Assembly: GCA_964019425.1 (NCBI GenBank) | Contig: OZ025799.1 | Coordinates: forward strand, 620,001 to 684,000 | Direction of reading: 5' to 3' | Length of the DNA stretch: 64,000 nt | DNA from: Flectonema sp. DT1601 | Lineage: Eukaryota; Euglenozoa; Diplonemea; Diplonemida; Diplonemidae | The notes under the pieces: generated by a model | Told to the model about the DNA's origin: nothing | The model's input: the letters and a program-made list of their open reading frames with translations, nothing else | Databases searched by the model: none | Translations under genes and position numbers: made by a program | Shown here: piece after piece, positions 43,510 to 52,528 of the stretch | Position numbering within the stretch: the stretch's first letter is position 1 | Layout of the letters: each line of letters opens with the position of its first letter

Positions 43510-43614
43510 TTAACAAATTAGGTGAAACATATTATAAGTTTAGCAAATAGCAGAGTTTCAGTTGTATATTTTTAATAACAATCAATTTCTAAGTGAATAA
43601 AAAAAAGGGAAAAG

Positions 43615-45124
43615 ATGCCGCCAAAAGAAGAAACTGACCTATCAGAGGAAAGCGAGGAGGAAGAATCTGAAGAAGAAGAAGAGGACGAAGAAGAAGAGGA
43701 TGAGGAGGAAGAGGAAGAAGAGGATGAAGAAGATGAAGAGTTGGCTAAGAAAGAAGCAATTGCTAAGCAGCAAGCCATGTTTGAAGCTGAACAAGAGCAG
43801 ATAGCAAAGCAAGAAGCGATGCTGGAACAGGAGGCTAAACGACAGGCTATGGAGATGGAAGAAAAGAAACAACTTGTGAACGACACTCACGACGAAGCAA
43901 TTGAAGTTACTGGAGCTGAAGAGATTGTAACACCTCCTCAAAGTACAAAGAAAGACCATGAGATGGCAAACTTAAAAGACGAAGTTCACGATGCTGCACT
44001 TGTAGTAGACGACAGTCAACATATTATTACTCCGAGAATGAAACCTGTCGGACTCGATGTTGAAGTTCTTAAAGACCAGGCACATGATGAAGAGTTCGGA
44101 ATCTCTCCAAGTGACGCTCGACACATAAAAACACCTCCACTCCAACCTATCGTAGGGAGTAGCAGAGGTCAACAACTTAAAGATGAAGCTCATGATGTCG
44201 CATTTAAAGTCGACGACGCAGCTTCCATCGCCTCAGGTGATCACCAACCTCCCATCGCTGCCCTTAAAAAACCATTATCTGGAAACACTGGTAACATGGA
44301 TGCTGGGGATGTTTGTTATTTCATCTTTTTTTAAAAATTACTTCATCCCCCCTTTTTTTGCACAAAATAAATAAAAAACACAACAGGAATCCTCCTCTTC
44401 TGATGACGATGTTACAGACGCAAATCAAACTCCGAGTAAGGTGGAAGACAAGGGATTATACGATCCTTCAGAATATGATTATTTAAAAGTTTCAAAAGAA
44501 GTACAAGATCTGTTTCAGTTTATTACTGTTTATAAAGCACACGAAGCTGAAGTAGAACCGAAATTGCATCCCTTCATTCCTGAGTACATACCAGCTATAG
44601 GTGATATTGATGGATTTATAAAGGTACCAAGGCCTGATGGAAAACCTGATAATCTGGGCTTACACATACTAGACGAACCTGGTGCAAGTCAAAGCAATGC
44701 ATCGGTAGTAGCCTTGGGTATCCAGTACACAACAAAGAGAAAGGTAGTTGAGCAAAACGTTACCAGAGTTGGACAAGCTAGTACTAGAGGTAAAGTAATT
44801 GATAAATGGGTTACTGATATGAAAGAGTTAAATCAAGCTAAACCCAGACCACAAGTAAGCTACTCTAAAGTGATGCCAGACTTAGAAACTCTCCTTCAGG
44901 TGTGGCCGGCTGATTTTGAGGATTTGCTCTCAAAAGATTTGACTCTTCCTCCGGCTGCTATCGAACTCGATCTCATTCAATATGTCCGCGTTGTGTGTGC
45001 ATTGTTAGATATTCCTTGTTACTCTAATCTTGTAGAATCAGTTCACGTCTTATTATCGTTGTACGCAGAGTTTAAGGCAAATCCTCACTTTCAGGGAGGA
45101 GCGTTTTCGAACCTTCCTCTTTGA
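43615..45124 (+). CDS. IFT46: IFT46, intraflagellar transport complex B subunit (two exons)
   Basis: Exon 1 is 43615-44310 (232 residues) and exon 2 is 44387-45124 (245 residues), joined across a 76-base phase-0 intron; total 477 residues. IFT46 is a core IFT-B protein needed to build flagella and carry outer-arm dynein. The conserved C-terminal domain is clear: KGLYDPSEYDYL, QDLFQFITVYK, FIPEYIPAIGDIDGFIKVPRPDGKPDNLGL, LDEP, then DLETLLQVWP and YVRVVCALLDIP. The N-terminal third has a long Glu/Asp run (residues about 10-45) and four degenerate copies of a unit (LKDEAHDxAxxVxDxxxIxTP), longer than usual for the family. The junction reads NMDAGD then ESSSSDDD in frame. Confidence 0.93.
44311..44386 (+). 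other. 76-base spliceosomal intron in IFT46
   Basis: Donor GTTTGT at 44311 and acceptor ACACAACAG ending at 44386, phase 0. It contains in-frame stops and T and A runs. Removing it joins the acidic N-terminal region to the conserved IFT46 domain. Confidence 0.85.
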
Positions 45125-46136
45125 AAAAGTTTCATCTATATATACCAGATGATCTTAATGTATCTTATGTGATTGATTTATTGCTAGACACGTAGCAAAT
45201 CAAGACATTCCCTTACCTTATTAAGAGGATAAGTGGCTTTTCGTTATTCCTCACTGGAGGCGCAGCAGCCGTTGGATCAGCTGCTGCTGTTTGTAAGAAC
45301 AGCAGGTGGCTGGTCTCCCTTTGGATGTGATAGAGATATCACATGTTTGGATTCTTTTTTAGAAAAAAAGAAAAAAAAAAAAAAAAAAAAAAAAAAAATA
45401 GATTTTACAATTTTTCATTTTAAAAAAAACCGATTTGTGAGTTTAGAACAACAAGAACAGAATTTTTTTCATTTTTTTTTTCTTTTCTTTTCTTCTTCTT
45501 CTTTTTTTTAAACAGTTCTTTAACACAAAAATAAATGAACGTGCAAACGTTCGCTTTGCCTTTACAGACCGCTGCGGTATATATTTTTCACCCACCTCTT
45601 TCTTTCATCCTTTTATGTTATTGTGAGGTAGACTAAATGTTAACGACGTACAGCTCTCTGGTCAGACTGTATTAAGACTTTTGCTGATCTTCTTTCTGCA
45701 ATTTTTTGAGATTGGCTAGAGGTTTTCTTTTTATTCTCTGAGATTGAGAACAAAAAAAAAAAAAAAAAATTAAAAAAAAAAAAATAGACTTTTTATTTGG
45801 CTCTTTCGAGTGTTCAAAAAATCGTTGGGGGGTGAAAAGCTGCTGCCTTTTCACACAAGCGGGTCTGTTGCAAAATGGCTCTTGAAGGAGTTCTTTCTTT
45901 TTTTCCGTTAGCGTTACCATTTTCTTTTCCTTTCTCTGATTCCAATTTCCTACTAAGTACTCTCAGTTATGTTGAATCTGTAATGTTGCCTATCTTATTA
46001 GATGTCCCTCCCACAAAACAGATACGACAAACAAATCGAGGGACGGTCTTTACAGTAAAGTTTAAGTGAGTAATCTTATTCTGTTCGAATTATTTATTAT
46101 ATTACTTCAAGTCAGCCGGCACATCAGCCGTACAAA
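45125..46136. other. 1 kb spacer with long homopolymers
   Basis: No gene recognised. A long A-rich run lies at 45362-45399 and another at 45750-45783. TTACTTCAAG (about 46111) and CACATCAG (about 46127) are possible acceptors before the next start. Confidence 0.45.
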
Positions 46137-48299
46137 ATGAATCAGTTAGAGTCCAACAGGCAGTTGTATCAGCTCCTCGGATTGGAAGAGGGAGCTACAA
46201 TTGATGAAGTACGTAAGGCGTATCGTCTCAAAGCAGTGAAGTACCATCCGGATAAAAATCCAGATGATGAGAAGGCTGCAGAGATGTTCAAATCGATTAA
46301 TCACTCTCACCAAGTACTAACTGATCCAGTCAAGAAGAAGAAGTACGATGACAGAGGCAGAAGTGATGCTGTTCAGTTCGCCAGCAAAGCTTATAATTCA
46401 ACTAGTTATAGAGAAACAGAAAACCAGAGGAAAGCGAGAGAACAGGAGCTCTACAGAAAACGTGCTGCCAGAGACCCAGTCAAACAAGGTGAAGCTCGCC
46501 GAAGTGGATCAACGACCCAGACAGACACTCAGCGGGATTACTGGCGTACAAAAGATCACGGTAGAAATAAGGAGCTGGCTTCAAAATTAGCGCGCGAGAA
46601 AGAGCAGACCTTCGAAAAGGAAGTTGAAAGACAGCGCAATCTCGAGGCGTCTCGTGTACGGGCTGAAGAGGGACGTCGGAGAGAAGCAGATAGAGTGATG
46701 ACAAAACAGCGGGAAAAAGATGCCGAACGGCAAAAGCAACTCCATGCGGAGCTTCAGAAGCGCGAACGGGTAGAAGGCGAAAGAATAAGACAAGACGATG
46801 CCAGAAAGAGGGAACTCTCTCGGCAGATTAAAATGAAACAGCGCCAAGCCGAAAAGTTGAAAGAGCAACGTGCCTTAGAAGCCGAACAGAAAATAGTTAA
46901 AGAGCGAGAAACAGAAGTGACAGATTTTTTTGGTGAGGAGCAGCAGGCACGCCGTGTAATTCTATTCGCTCAATCAAAAGCACGCGCACAATACCGAGAT
47001 CATTGCTTTGCCCAACAAACAGATATTGGAAACCGCGAGGAACTCATGAACATCGAGAATGACGAAGTTTCCGAACGTCTTAATCTAGATTTGGTTTTTT
47101 ACTTCGCTAATGAGTTTATTGTTGGAGATATCTACGAGTCGCAGTGCAGATGTCAAATCAGTGACCAATGGAGTGCGTTAATGCATTCAATAAAAGATAC
47201 GTTACTTCAAACAGATCTCTACTGGAATGAGGCCTACGATAAGAGGAGATTACTTGAACACCAACACCAGGTGTCTTCTGACCCTCTCCGAATGGAAGAA
47301 CGATCAGCAAGGGAAACACTTCAATTCTTTCACGAGGAATTGTGTTGCAGAAAAGACATTTCCACTATTCAGGACGGACTTGCTTTGTACCTCACAGATG
47401 TGATGTCCCGTGAAATGGAAATGGCAAAGTCTCGTACTTCATTTTACCGAGAGGAGTTTCTCCTCCGTTCATTCATAGCAGAACAGTGGAATGCTGAGCT
47501 CGCTTCTCTCGGCATTTTTAAAAAGAGTATTCAACTAATTACGAGTGAGCAACAAGAGAGAGAAGACATAATTACACAATCAGATAACGGTATTATTCAA
47601 GAGGACATCATCAGGAAACAGAAAGTGGTAGCTGAAAACGAGAGACAGAAAGACTCATTAATGGAACAACAAGCAGAGAGAATACGAGAACTTGAATCTC
47701 AGGTGTCGCAACTTAAACAAGACTCCAGTGCTCTCGTTAAAGAACTGACAGTGACAACTCAGACGCTAAGTAGTTGTCAGGAGGAAGCCCATCAGACGAA
47801 ATTACAATACGAGAAGAAGTTCGCAGCATTGTTTGATGAAAATAAACTACTCAAACAAAAGGCCGAAGCAGCAACTACCCCAGCTACGCAGCCAACTGCT
47901 GCCGCTAGAGAAGTAAAGCGATCGGGTTCCATTCCTAATCGCGTAGGCTCAGCGACGTACTCTTCTCCGTCAACACCAGTCGTTAAGAAAGTTCGTTCGT
48001 CATCTCATCGCCCATCAGTGAACACTCCAAAGATAATTAAAAAGAAAATTCTGTTTGATGGTTTTGATGAGCCAACTGAACGCCGCACCCCTTCTTCATC
48101 TGCTTCGCGTTTCTCAAACAACAAGCGGAGGTCATCCCTGCAGACAGGAAAGTCTCCAAAGGAAGCTCTCAAGAGACAAACATCTCTATTTTCAGTCAGC
48201 AATTCAGATGTAGACTCTCCTATATCGCAGTCTGAGCTTTGGCTGAGGCGTGGCACCTCCCCTCGAATCTTTGAAACACACCGACGTATGTTATTGTGA
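46137..48299 (+). CDS. J-domain (DnaJ) protein with long coiled coil
   Basis: 720 residues as read; 718 if a candidate terminal intron is removed. The J domain (about 8-73) has YQLLGLEEGATIDEVRKAYR, the HPD tripeptide at 37-39, and a final helix ending KKKYDDRG; it would stimulate an Hsp70 ATPase. There is no Gly/Phe or zinc-finger region, so it is a class C J protein. Residues about 85-265 are highly charged Arg/Glu/Lys/Gln helices, 470-590 a second coiled coil, and 590-700 a Ser/Thr/Pro-rich basic region with short KKVRSSSHRPS-like segments. Such class C proteins are often tethered to cytoskeletal structures; location here is unknown. Confidence 0.88.
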   Translation: MNQLESNRQLYQLLGLEEGATIDEVRKAYRLKAVKYHPDKNPDDEKAAEMFKSINHSHQVLTDPVKKKKYDDRGRSDAVQFASKAYNSTSYRETENQRKAREQELYRKRAARDPVKQGEARRSGSTTQTDTQRDYWRTKDHGRNKELASKLAREKEQTFEKEVERQRNLEASRVRAEEGRRREADRVMTKQREKDAERQKQLHAELQKRERVEGERIRQDDARKRELSRQIKMKQRQAEKLKEQRALEAEQKIVKERETEVTDFFGEEQQARRVILFAQSKARAQYRDHCFAQQTDIGNREELMNIENDEVSERLNLDLVFYFANEFIVGDIYESQCRCQISDQWSALMHSIKDTLLQTDLYWNEAYDKRRLLEHQHQVSSDPLRMEERSARETLQFFHEELCCRKDISTIQDGLALYLTDVMSREMEMAKSRTSFYREEFLLRSFIAEQWNAELASLGIFKKSIQLITSEQQEREDIITQSDNGIIQEDIIRKQKVVAENERQKDSLMEQQAERIRELESQVSQLKQDSSALVKELTVTTQTLSSCQEEAHQTKLQYEKKFAALFDENKLLKQKAEAATTPATQPTAAAREVKRSGSIPNRVGSATYSSPSTPVVKKVRSSSHRPSVNTPKIIKKKILFDGFDEPTERRTPSSSASRFSNNKRRSSLQTGKSPKEALKRQTSLFSVSNSDVDSPISQSELWLRRGTSPRIFETHRRMLL

Positions 48300-48370
48300 T
48301 GTCTTAGTGCTACAAAGTTGTTACTGTTTTTACATCGTCACCCCTCTGCTATAAAACAACAACAAAACAG
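48286..48370 (+). other. Candidate 85-base intron at the end of the J-protein gene
   Basis: GTATGT at 48286 and AACAACAAAACAG ending at 48370. Splicing (phase 1) would change the last residues from RMLL-stop to QF-stop, ending at 48378. The acceptor is nearly identical to that at 10098, which supports it. Both forms are plausible because the protein barely changes. Confidence 0.5.
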
Positions 48371-49675
48371 AATTCTAAGAAGTGCACCACGCTAGAGGTT
48401 ATCAACTGTGTGTCTCGTGCTGCTGTGGGTTGTTTGTAACTGTTGCGTGACTCGCAAGTCTAAAAAACCCCTAGAGGCAGCCGTAAGAGAAAAGTTTATT
48501 TCTTCGTACGTTCTCCGGAAGGAGGTACATCCATGTGTGTTCACTTTAACCCTTTGTATGATTACTTTGTGGTGTTCGTGCGTTACTTTGCCTTTACAGC
48601 TAGATAAATCAAATAGAATATCTTTATTAACCCTTCTCCCCTTTCTTAAATGATCTTTCGATTAGTTGTTAGGTTTGCGGGCAACTGTGAGTTGATTGCT
48701 CAGTAGAGCGAATCTTTTGTTTCAGTTTTGTATTGCCCTCCCAAATATCGGTTCCGTAGATTTTCACTTCTTGTACAGCCCCTTTTATTTTTAATGACGC
48801 ACTACATAGACATTTTGGTTCATCAAAAAAAAATAAAATAAAACAAAAATAAATAAGGACAGAAATAGTTTTTTTAAATTTAGAATCCAGTTTGGGTACT
48901 TTTTTTTTTTTTTTTTTTTTTTTTTGTTTGACTCGAATCAATCTTTGTGCGACTAGTCGCTACTCGGTCTATAAGTGTTAAGAGTCACAAGGTATTTAGT
49001 TATGTTGCTCCCCACCAAGTCCCCATCAAAGACCTCATTTTTTGTGTTTGTGAATGGGTCACACAGATGACCGACAATCAAGAATTGACTGATCTTTCTG
49101 CTGTTCTCAGTTTATATCGGTCAACCCTTCACCTCTTGATTGCCTACTCGACTGTGTTCTATTTCCAAAACAAAAACTACGTTATGACTTAACACAATTA
49201 ACTTGTTTCATTATGTAGTGAAGGCTATTGTATGTTTCACTTGCTTGGTATTTGTTATTTTCTTATCTAATTAGAACCGCCGTTGGTGAACGTAAGTTAC
49301 ATAATTTACATTTTACAGATTTGAAAACATGAGGTCACTTTATTCATTGATCGGCAAGAGACATAATTATTATTATTATTTACTATTTCTTTTTGGCAGG
49401 TGTGTTCTTGTTAGGGTTGGGACAAACAGATTGCCCTCCCGATTCAAGACGACACGACGACCTGTTTAATTTTAATTGGCGGTACCCTGGCCTTTGAAGG
49501 TTTGCGGGTTCGCTGATAGTGGTTTTTAATAGGTGCGCAGGGTGCGCAGTTTTGGTGGCATTTGTTAATGGTGGGGAGATCTGTTTTCATCCTCTCAATG
49601 AAAAACTTCCTGTTAAACGGCTTGTAAGTCCGGAAAAAGAAATCAGATAACTTTCAACTTTCACAAAGTTGAAGT

Positions 49676-49754
49676 TTGAAAAAGAATTGGCTTTAACTTC
49701 AACTATACAGAAAATAATGATATAACACTGTGGTTTTTGTTTGTGCACGAAACC
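49676..49754 (-). repeat. Dispersed repeat, copy B
   Basis: Inverted copy of 40182-40248. It lies just downstream, on the minus strand, of the RNase H remnant at 49891-50275, as expected of a retroelement 3' end or terminal repeat. An extra 13 bases separate the two matched blocks compared with copy A. Confidence 0.75.
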
Positions 49755-49890
49755 GACCCCTTTCCAGTGGATTGTTCGTGGCCGTCGTGTTTAGTTTGAT
49801 ATGGTATCTATCAAAGTTGGGAGAATAACGGTCTTTTATGAGATAATAAACCGATGCGATGCGGTGTTCGTTCTTCTTGTGTATCATTTC

Positions 49891-50275
49891 TTAGTATGCT
49901 TCATCTTCCAGTCTAGTGTGCTTGTCAGCAATATTGTCCTCGCTCGCCACGTACTCGACGTGCAGAACTAGACCTGTCCAACAGTCGATGAATAGTCCGT
50001 AACATGGGTTGTACATTTTGTTGTAGAGAATAGCCACGGTGCAACGAACCGATTACTCCCTTGTTGTCTACATGTAACTCCCTGCAACTCTGCAGTTTCA
50101 ACTCTGTCACTATCAATGGGAAGCGTCCTCTCCGATAAGAGTTTCCCACTACAAATGGCCAGGCTTTTGTACTTGCATCAGATACGAAAGTTATTTCTGT
50201 TTCATATCTACGCTTATTCCACCGCACCCATTCGTTCTTCACAAGCTCCCTGAACTCGAGCCTAAGAGAGTTCAT
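49891..50275 (-). pseudogene. Retroelement RNase H fragment, frameshifted
   Basis: On the minus strand one frame reads VSDASTKAWPFVV, then a Glu-containing helix region and LHVDNKGVIGSLHRG. After a +1 frame change it continues YVASEDNIADKHTR and stops at 49891. The Asp / Glu / Asp-Asn / S-x-x-N-x-AD series is the RNase H layout of DIRS/Ngaro-like and some LTR retroelements. The frame break near 49960 and the absence of a readable reverse transcriptase upstream mark it as a decayed fragment. The exact superfamily cannot be fixed by eye. Confidence 0.6.
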
Positions 50276-50763
50276 GTGCCTCTGAGATTTTCACTGCTGT
50301 GTTCCAGAAAACCTTAGATTTCGGGTACTTGTATCGATTCAGCGAAACAACTGGTCAGTGCCCCCATTCAATACTTCCTCCAGCTCCCTTTGGTCGCCCT
50401 GTTTACTCCCCGTATCTGTATGTCTTAAGGTGCCCCTCATCTTTCTGTTCCTCGTCGAGAACAGCAGATCTTCCATGCGGTCACTTGCAACATCTTCCAT
50501 GTTCCGTGCCATAGGAGTACGGGATCAGGACGGGTTTTTCTGCCTTGATACTCCCACATTCGCTGTGGATGGGTGCCTTCAGTTTAGTAACAGTGAGTGG
50601 TTCTCGGATGATGTTACGAACATCTCATTCAGCAACTCTGAACCCTCAGTCACGACCGTTTCGGATGATTTCTTATCCTCATCTCGTAAGGTTATAAAGG
50701 TCTGCCTGGTCTTCAATACGTCACATCTGTTGGTAATAATTTCCTCAGATATTGCGTTTCACT

Positions 50764-51366
50764 GTCATCTGTAGACTTATCAAGTCTCAGCAATGTTTCA
50801 GCTGTTGGAGACCATTTTTTATATTCTTGTCCATCCCTCACATCTGTTGACTTATCAAGTCTGAACAATATTTCAGCTGTTGGAAACTCTTTTCTTTCTT
50901 ATTGTTCATCCCTCACATCTGTTGACTTATCAAGTCTCAGCAATGTTTCAGTTGTTGGAAACAGCTTTCTTTGTGTTTCTGCATCCCTCACATCTGTTGA
51001 CTTATCAAGTCTGAAAGATGTTTCAGTTGTTGGCAACTCTTTTCTTAGAAATTGTTCATCCCTCACATCTCTGGACTTATCAAGTCTTAGCAATATTTCG
51101 GCTGTTGGAGACTATTTTTTAAGTGATTGTTCATCCCTCACATCTGTTGACTTATCAAGTCTGGAAAATGTTTCAGTTGTTGGAAACTCTTTTCTAAGAA
51201 ATTGTTCATCCCTCACATCTCTGGACTTATCAAGTCTTAGCAATGTTTCGGCTGTTGGGGACTATTTTCTAAGTGATTTTTCATCCCTCACATCTGTTGA
51301 CTTATCAAGTCTCAGCAATATTTCAGCTGTTGGAAACGGTTTTCTTTCTTATTGTTCATCCCTGGC
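50764..51366. repeat. 75-base tandem repeat, eight copies
   Basis: The core GACTTATCAAGTCT recurs at 50775, 50849, 50924, 50999, 51074, 51149, 51224 and 51299: spacing 74 once, then 75 six times. Each unit also carries CATCCCTCACATCT and TTTCAGCTGTTGGA. Because 75 is 3 x 25, minus-strand translation gives a 25-residue repeat (DVRDEQ-RKELPTTETLLRLDKST), open for only about three units before stops. The core itself is an inverted repeat (GACTT / AAGTC). Confidence 0.92.
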
Positions 51367-51639
51367 AAACATTCTCAGCAAGTGCCGCATTTCGTGTGAC
51401 GCTGCCCCCGCCCTCTGGGATTGCTTTTCCGTTGGCTGTGCCGCAAGGTGAGCAGGGCATCGGCACTTGGGGTGTTTGTGCTCTTGACGGTGCTGGTGGG
51501 GCAGCAATTACAAACATCGGCGTCGCGGGCAACGGAAAAGGGACTTGACCGACGTGCTGTTGAATTTGTCAGTGATGTTGGATGCCAAGAAGAAAAAGGA
51601 ACCAGCCAATCCAGAATGGAGGGTTGGGATGAAGCCGGT

Positions 51640-51974
51640 GCACTCACAGAGGGCAGGGGAACGAATGGGTGGTTCCCTACAACGCTGGCTTGATGACGAA
51701 GTATCAAACACACATCAATGTCGAATTGACCGACTGCGTCGGTTACTTATTCAAGTGCATTGCGAAGGCAGAGCCTGGGCTGAGCTTTGCTTTGAAGCAG
51801 GGGGGCGCGAGACGAAGCGACCCAGACAGAATGCACGGGCTATGGGCGACACTGCACTGCTGGCTTGAGAGGGATGTGATACACAAGATGTCAGCGCACC
51901 CTGTGGGTGAAGAGCACTCGCATTCCCACAACGAAGGAAGAAATGGCATCTCCCTTGCACGTCTCGATCGTTAA
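51640..51974 (+). pseudogene. Possible Helitron-like helicase/Rep fragment
   Basis: In one plus frame the peptide NEWVVPYNAGLMTKYQTHINVE is followed by a hydrophobic YLFK segment. The pattern V-V-P-Y-N, then L-x-x-K-Y-x-x-H-I-N-V-E, is strongly reminiscent of the conserved segment of Helitron-type proteins. A stop lies 10 codons upstream and the downstream part does not match further, so only a relic is present. The surrounding 51.37-51.97 kb is clearly more GC-rich than nearby spacer. Confidence 0.4.
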
Positions 51975-52528
51975 GGGACGAATGCTGCCACCTGTTTTTG
52001 AGAGGCTTGATCTGGTCGCTTACATTTTATAAGACTTTGTCCATAATGCATGTCAGCTTTTATTAACATTCCTCTCTTGCTCAGGTGCATAATCTATCGC
52101 TAAGGTTGAACAAGCGTGGTGATGGTGTCGGTATCTCGAAAAAAATCGGGCATGACACAACCACAAAGTAATCTTGTGGGGCAAGCCAACATTCTCACTT
52201 CAAAGTTGCTGACTGCTTTTGAATCAGCTGTCTTCTTCTTCAACTTCGGGTCTCTGCAGGTTACAATGCCTCAGCTCTCGCTTTCATTGGGTGTTGCTGA
52301 GGGGGGTGAGCTTGAATACCAAAACTTGGCATTCTGATCTTTCTGATACTTAGTTGCAAACGCAAATATTCTTTAACAAATACACTGAGATTCCGCAAAC
52401 AAAGAAAGGTGAGAAGGCAACAGCTGAGGCAAGTAAATCACATACTACTAAAAACAGTATCATGATGGCAATGTGATTTTGAAAAAAACAGGTTTTTAAG
52501 AGAGTAAAATTGATCATGCGGCAAGTTC

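Larger units (their letters stand above)
48379..52528. other. 4.1 kb gene-free junction between opposed gene clusters, with mobile-element remains
   Basis: Plus-strand genes converge here with the minus-strand pair to the right. Up to about 49.6 kb the sequence resembles the AT-rich spacers, with nothing recognised except a GGTGCGCA duplication near 49530. From 49.67 kb on it contains a dispersed repeat, a retroelement RNase H remnant, a 75-base tandem array and a Helitron-like fragment, listed separately. 51980-52528 holds nothing I recognise. Confidence 0.6.

Noticed and set aside
43572-43886. Minus-strand serine-run protein
   Set aside because: It is the complement of the Glu/Asp codon run of IFT46.
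50358-50774. 138-codon plus-strand frame
   Set aside because: It overlaps the retroelement remnant in antisense and the start of the tandem repeat, and has no recognisable domain.
50764-51366. CRISPR-like array
   Set aside because: The whole 75-base unit is repeated, with no unique spacers, in a eukaryotic sequence; it is a tandem repeat.
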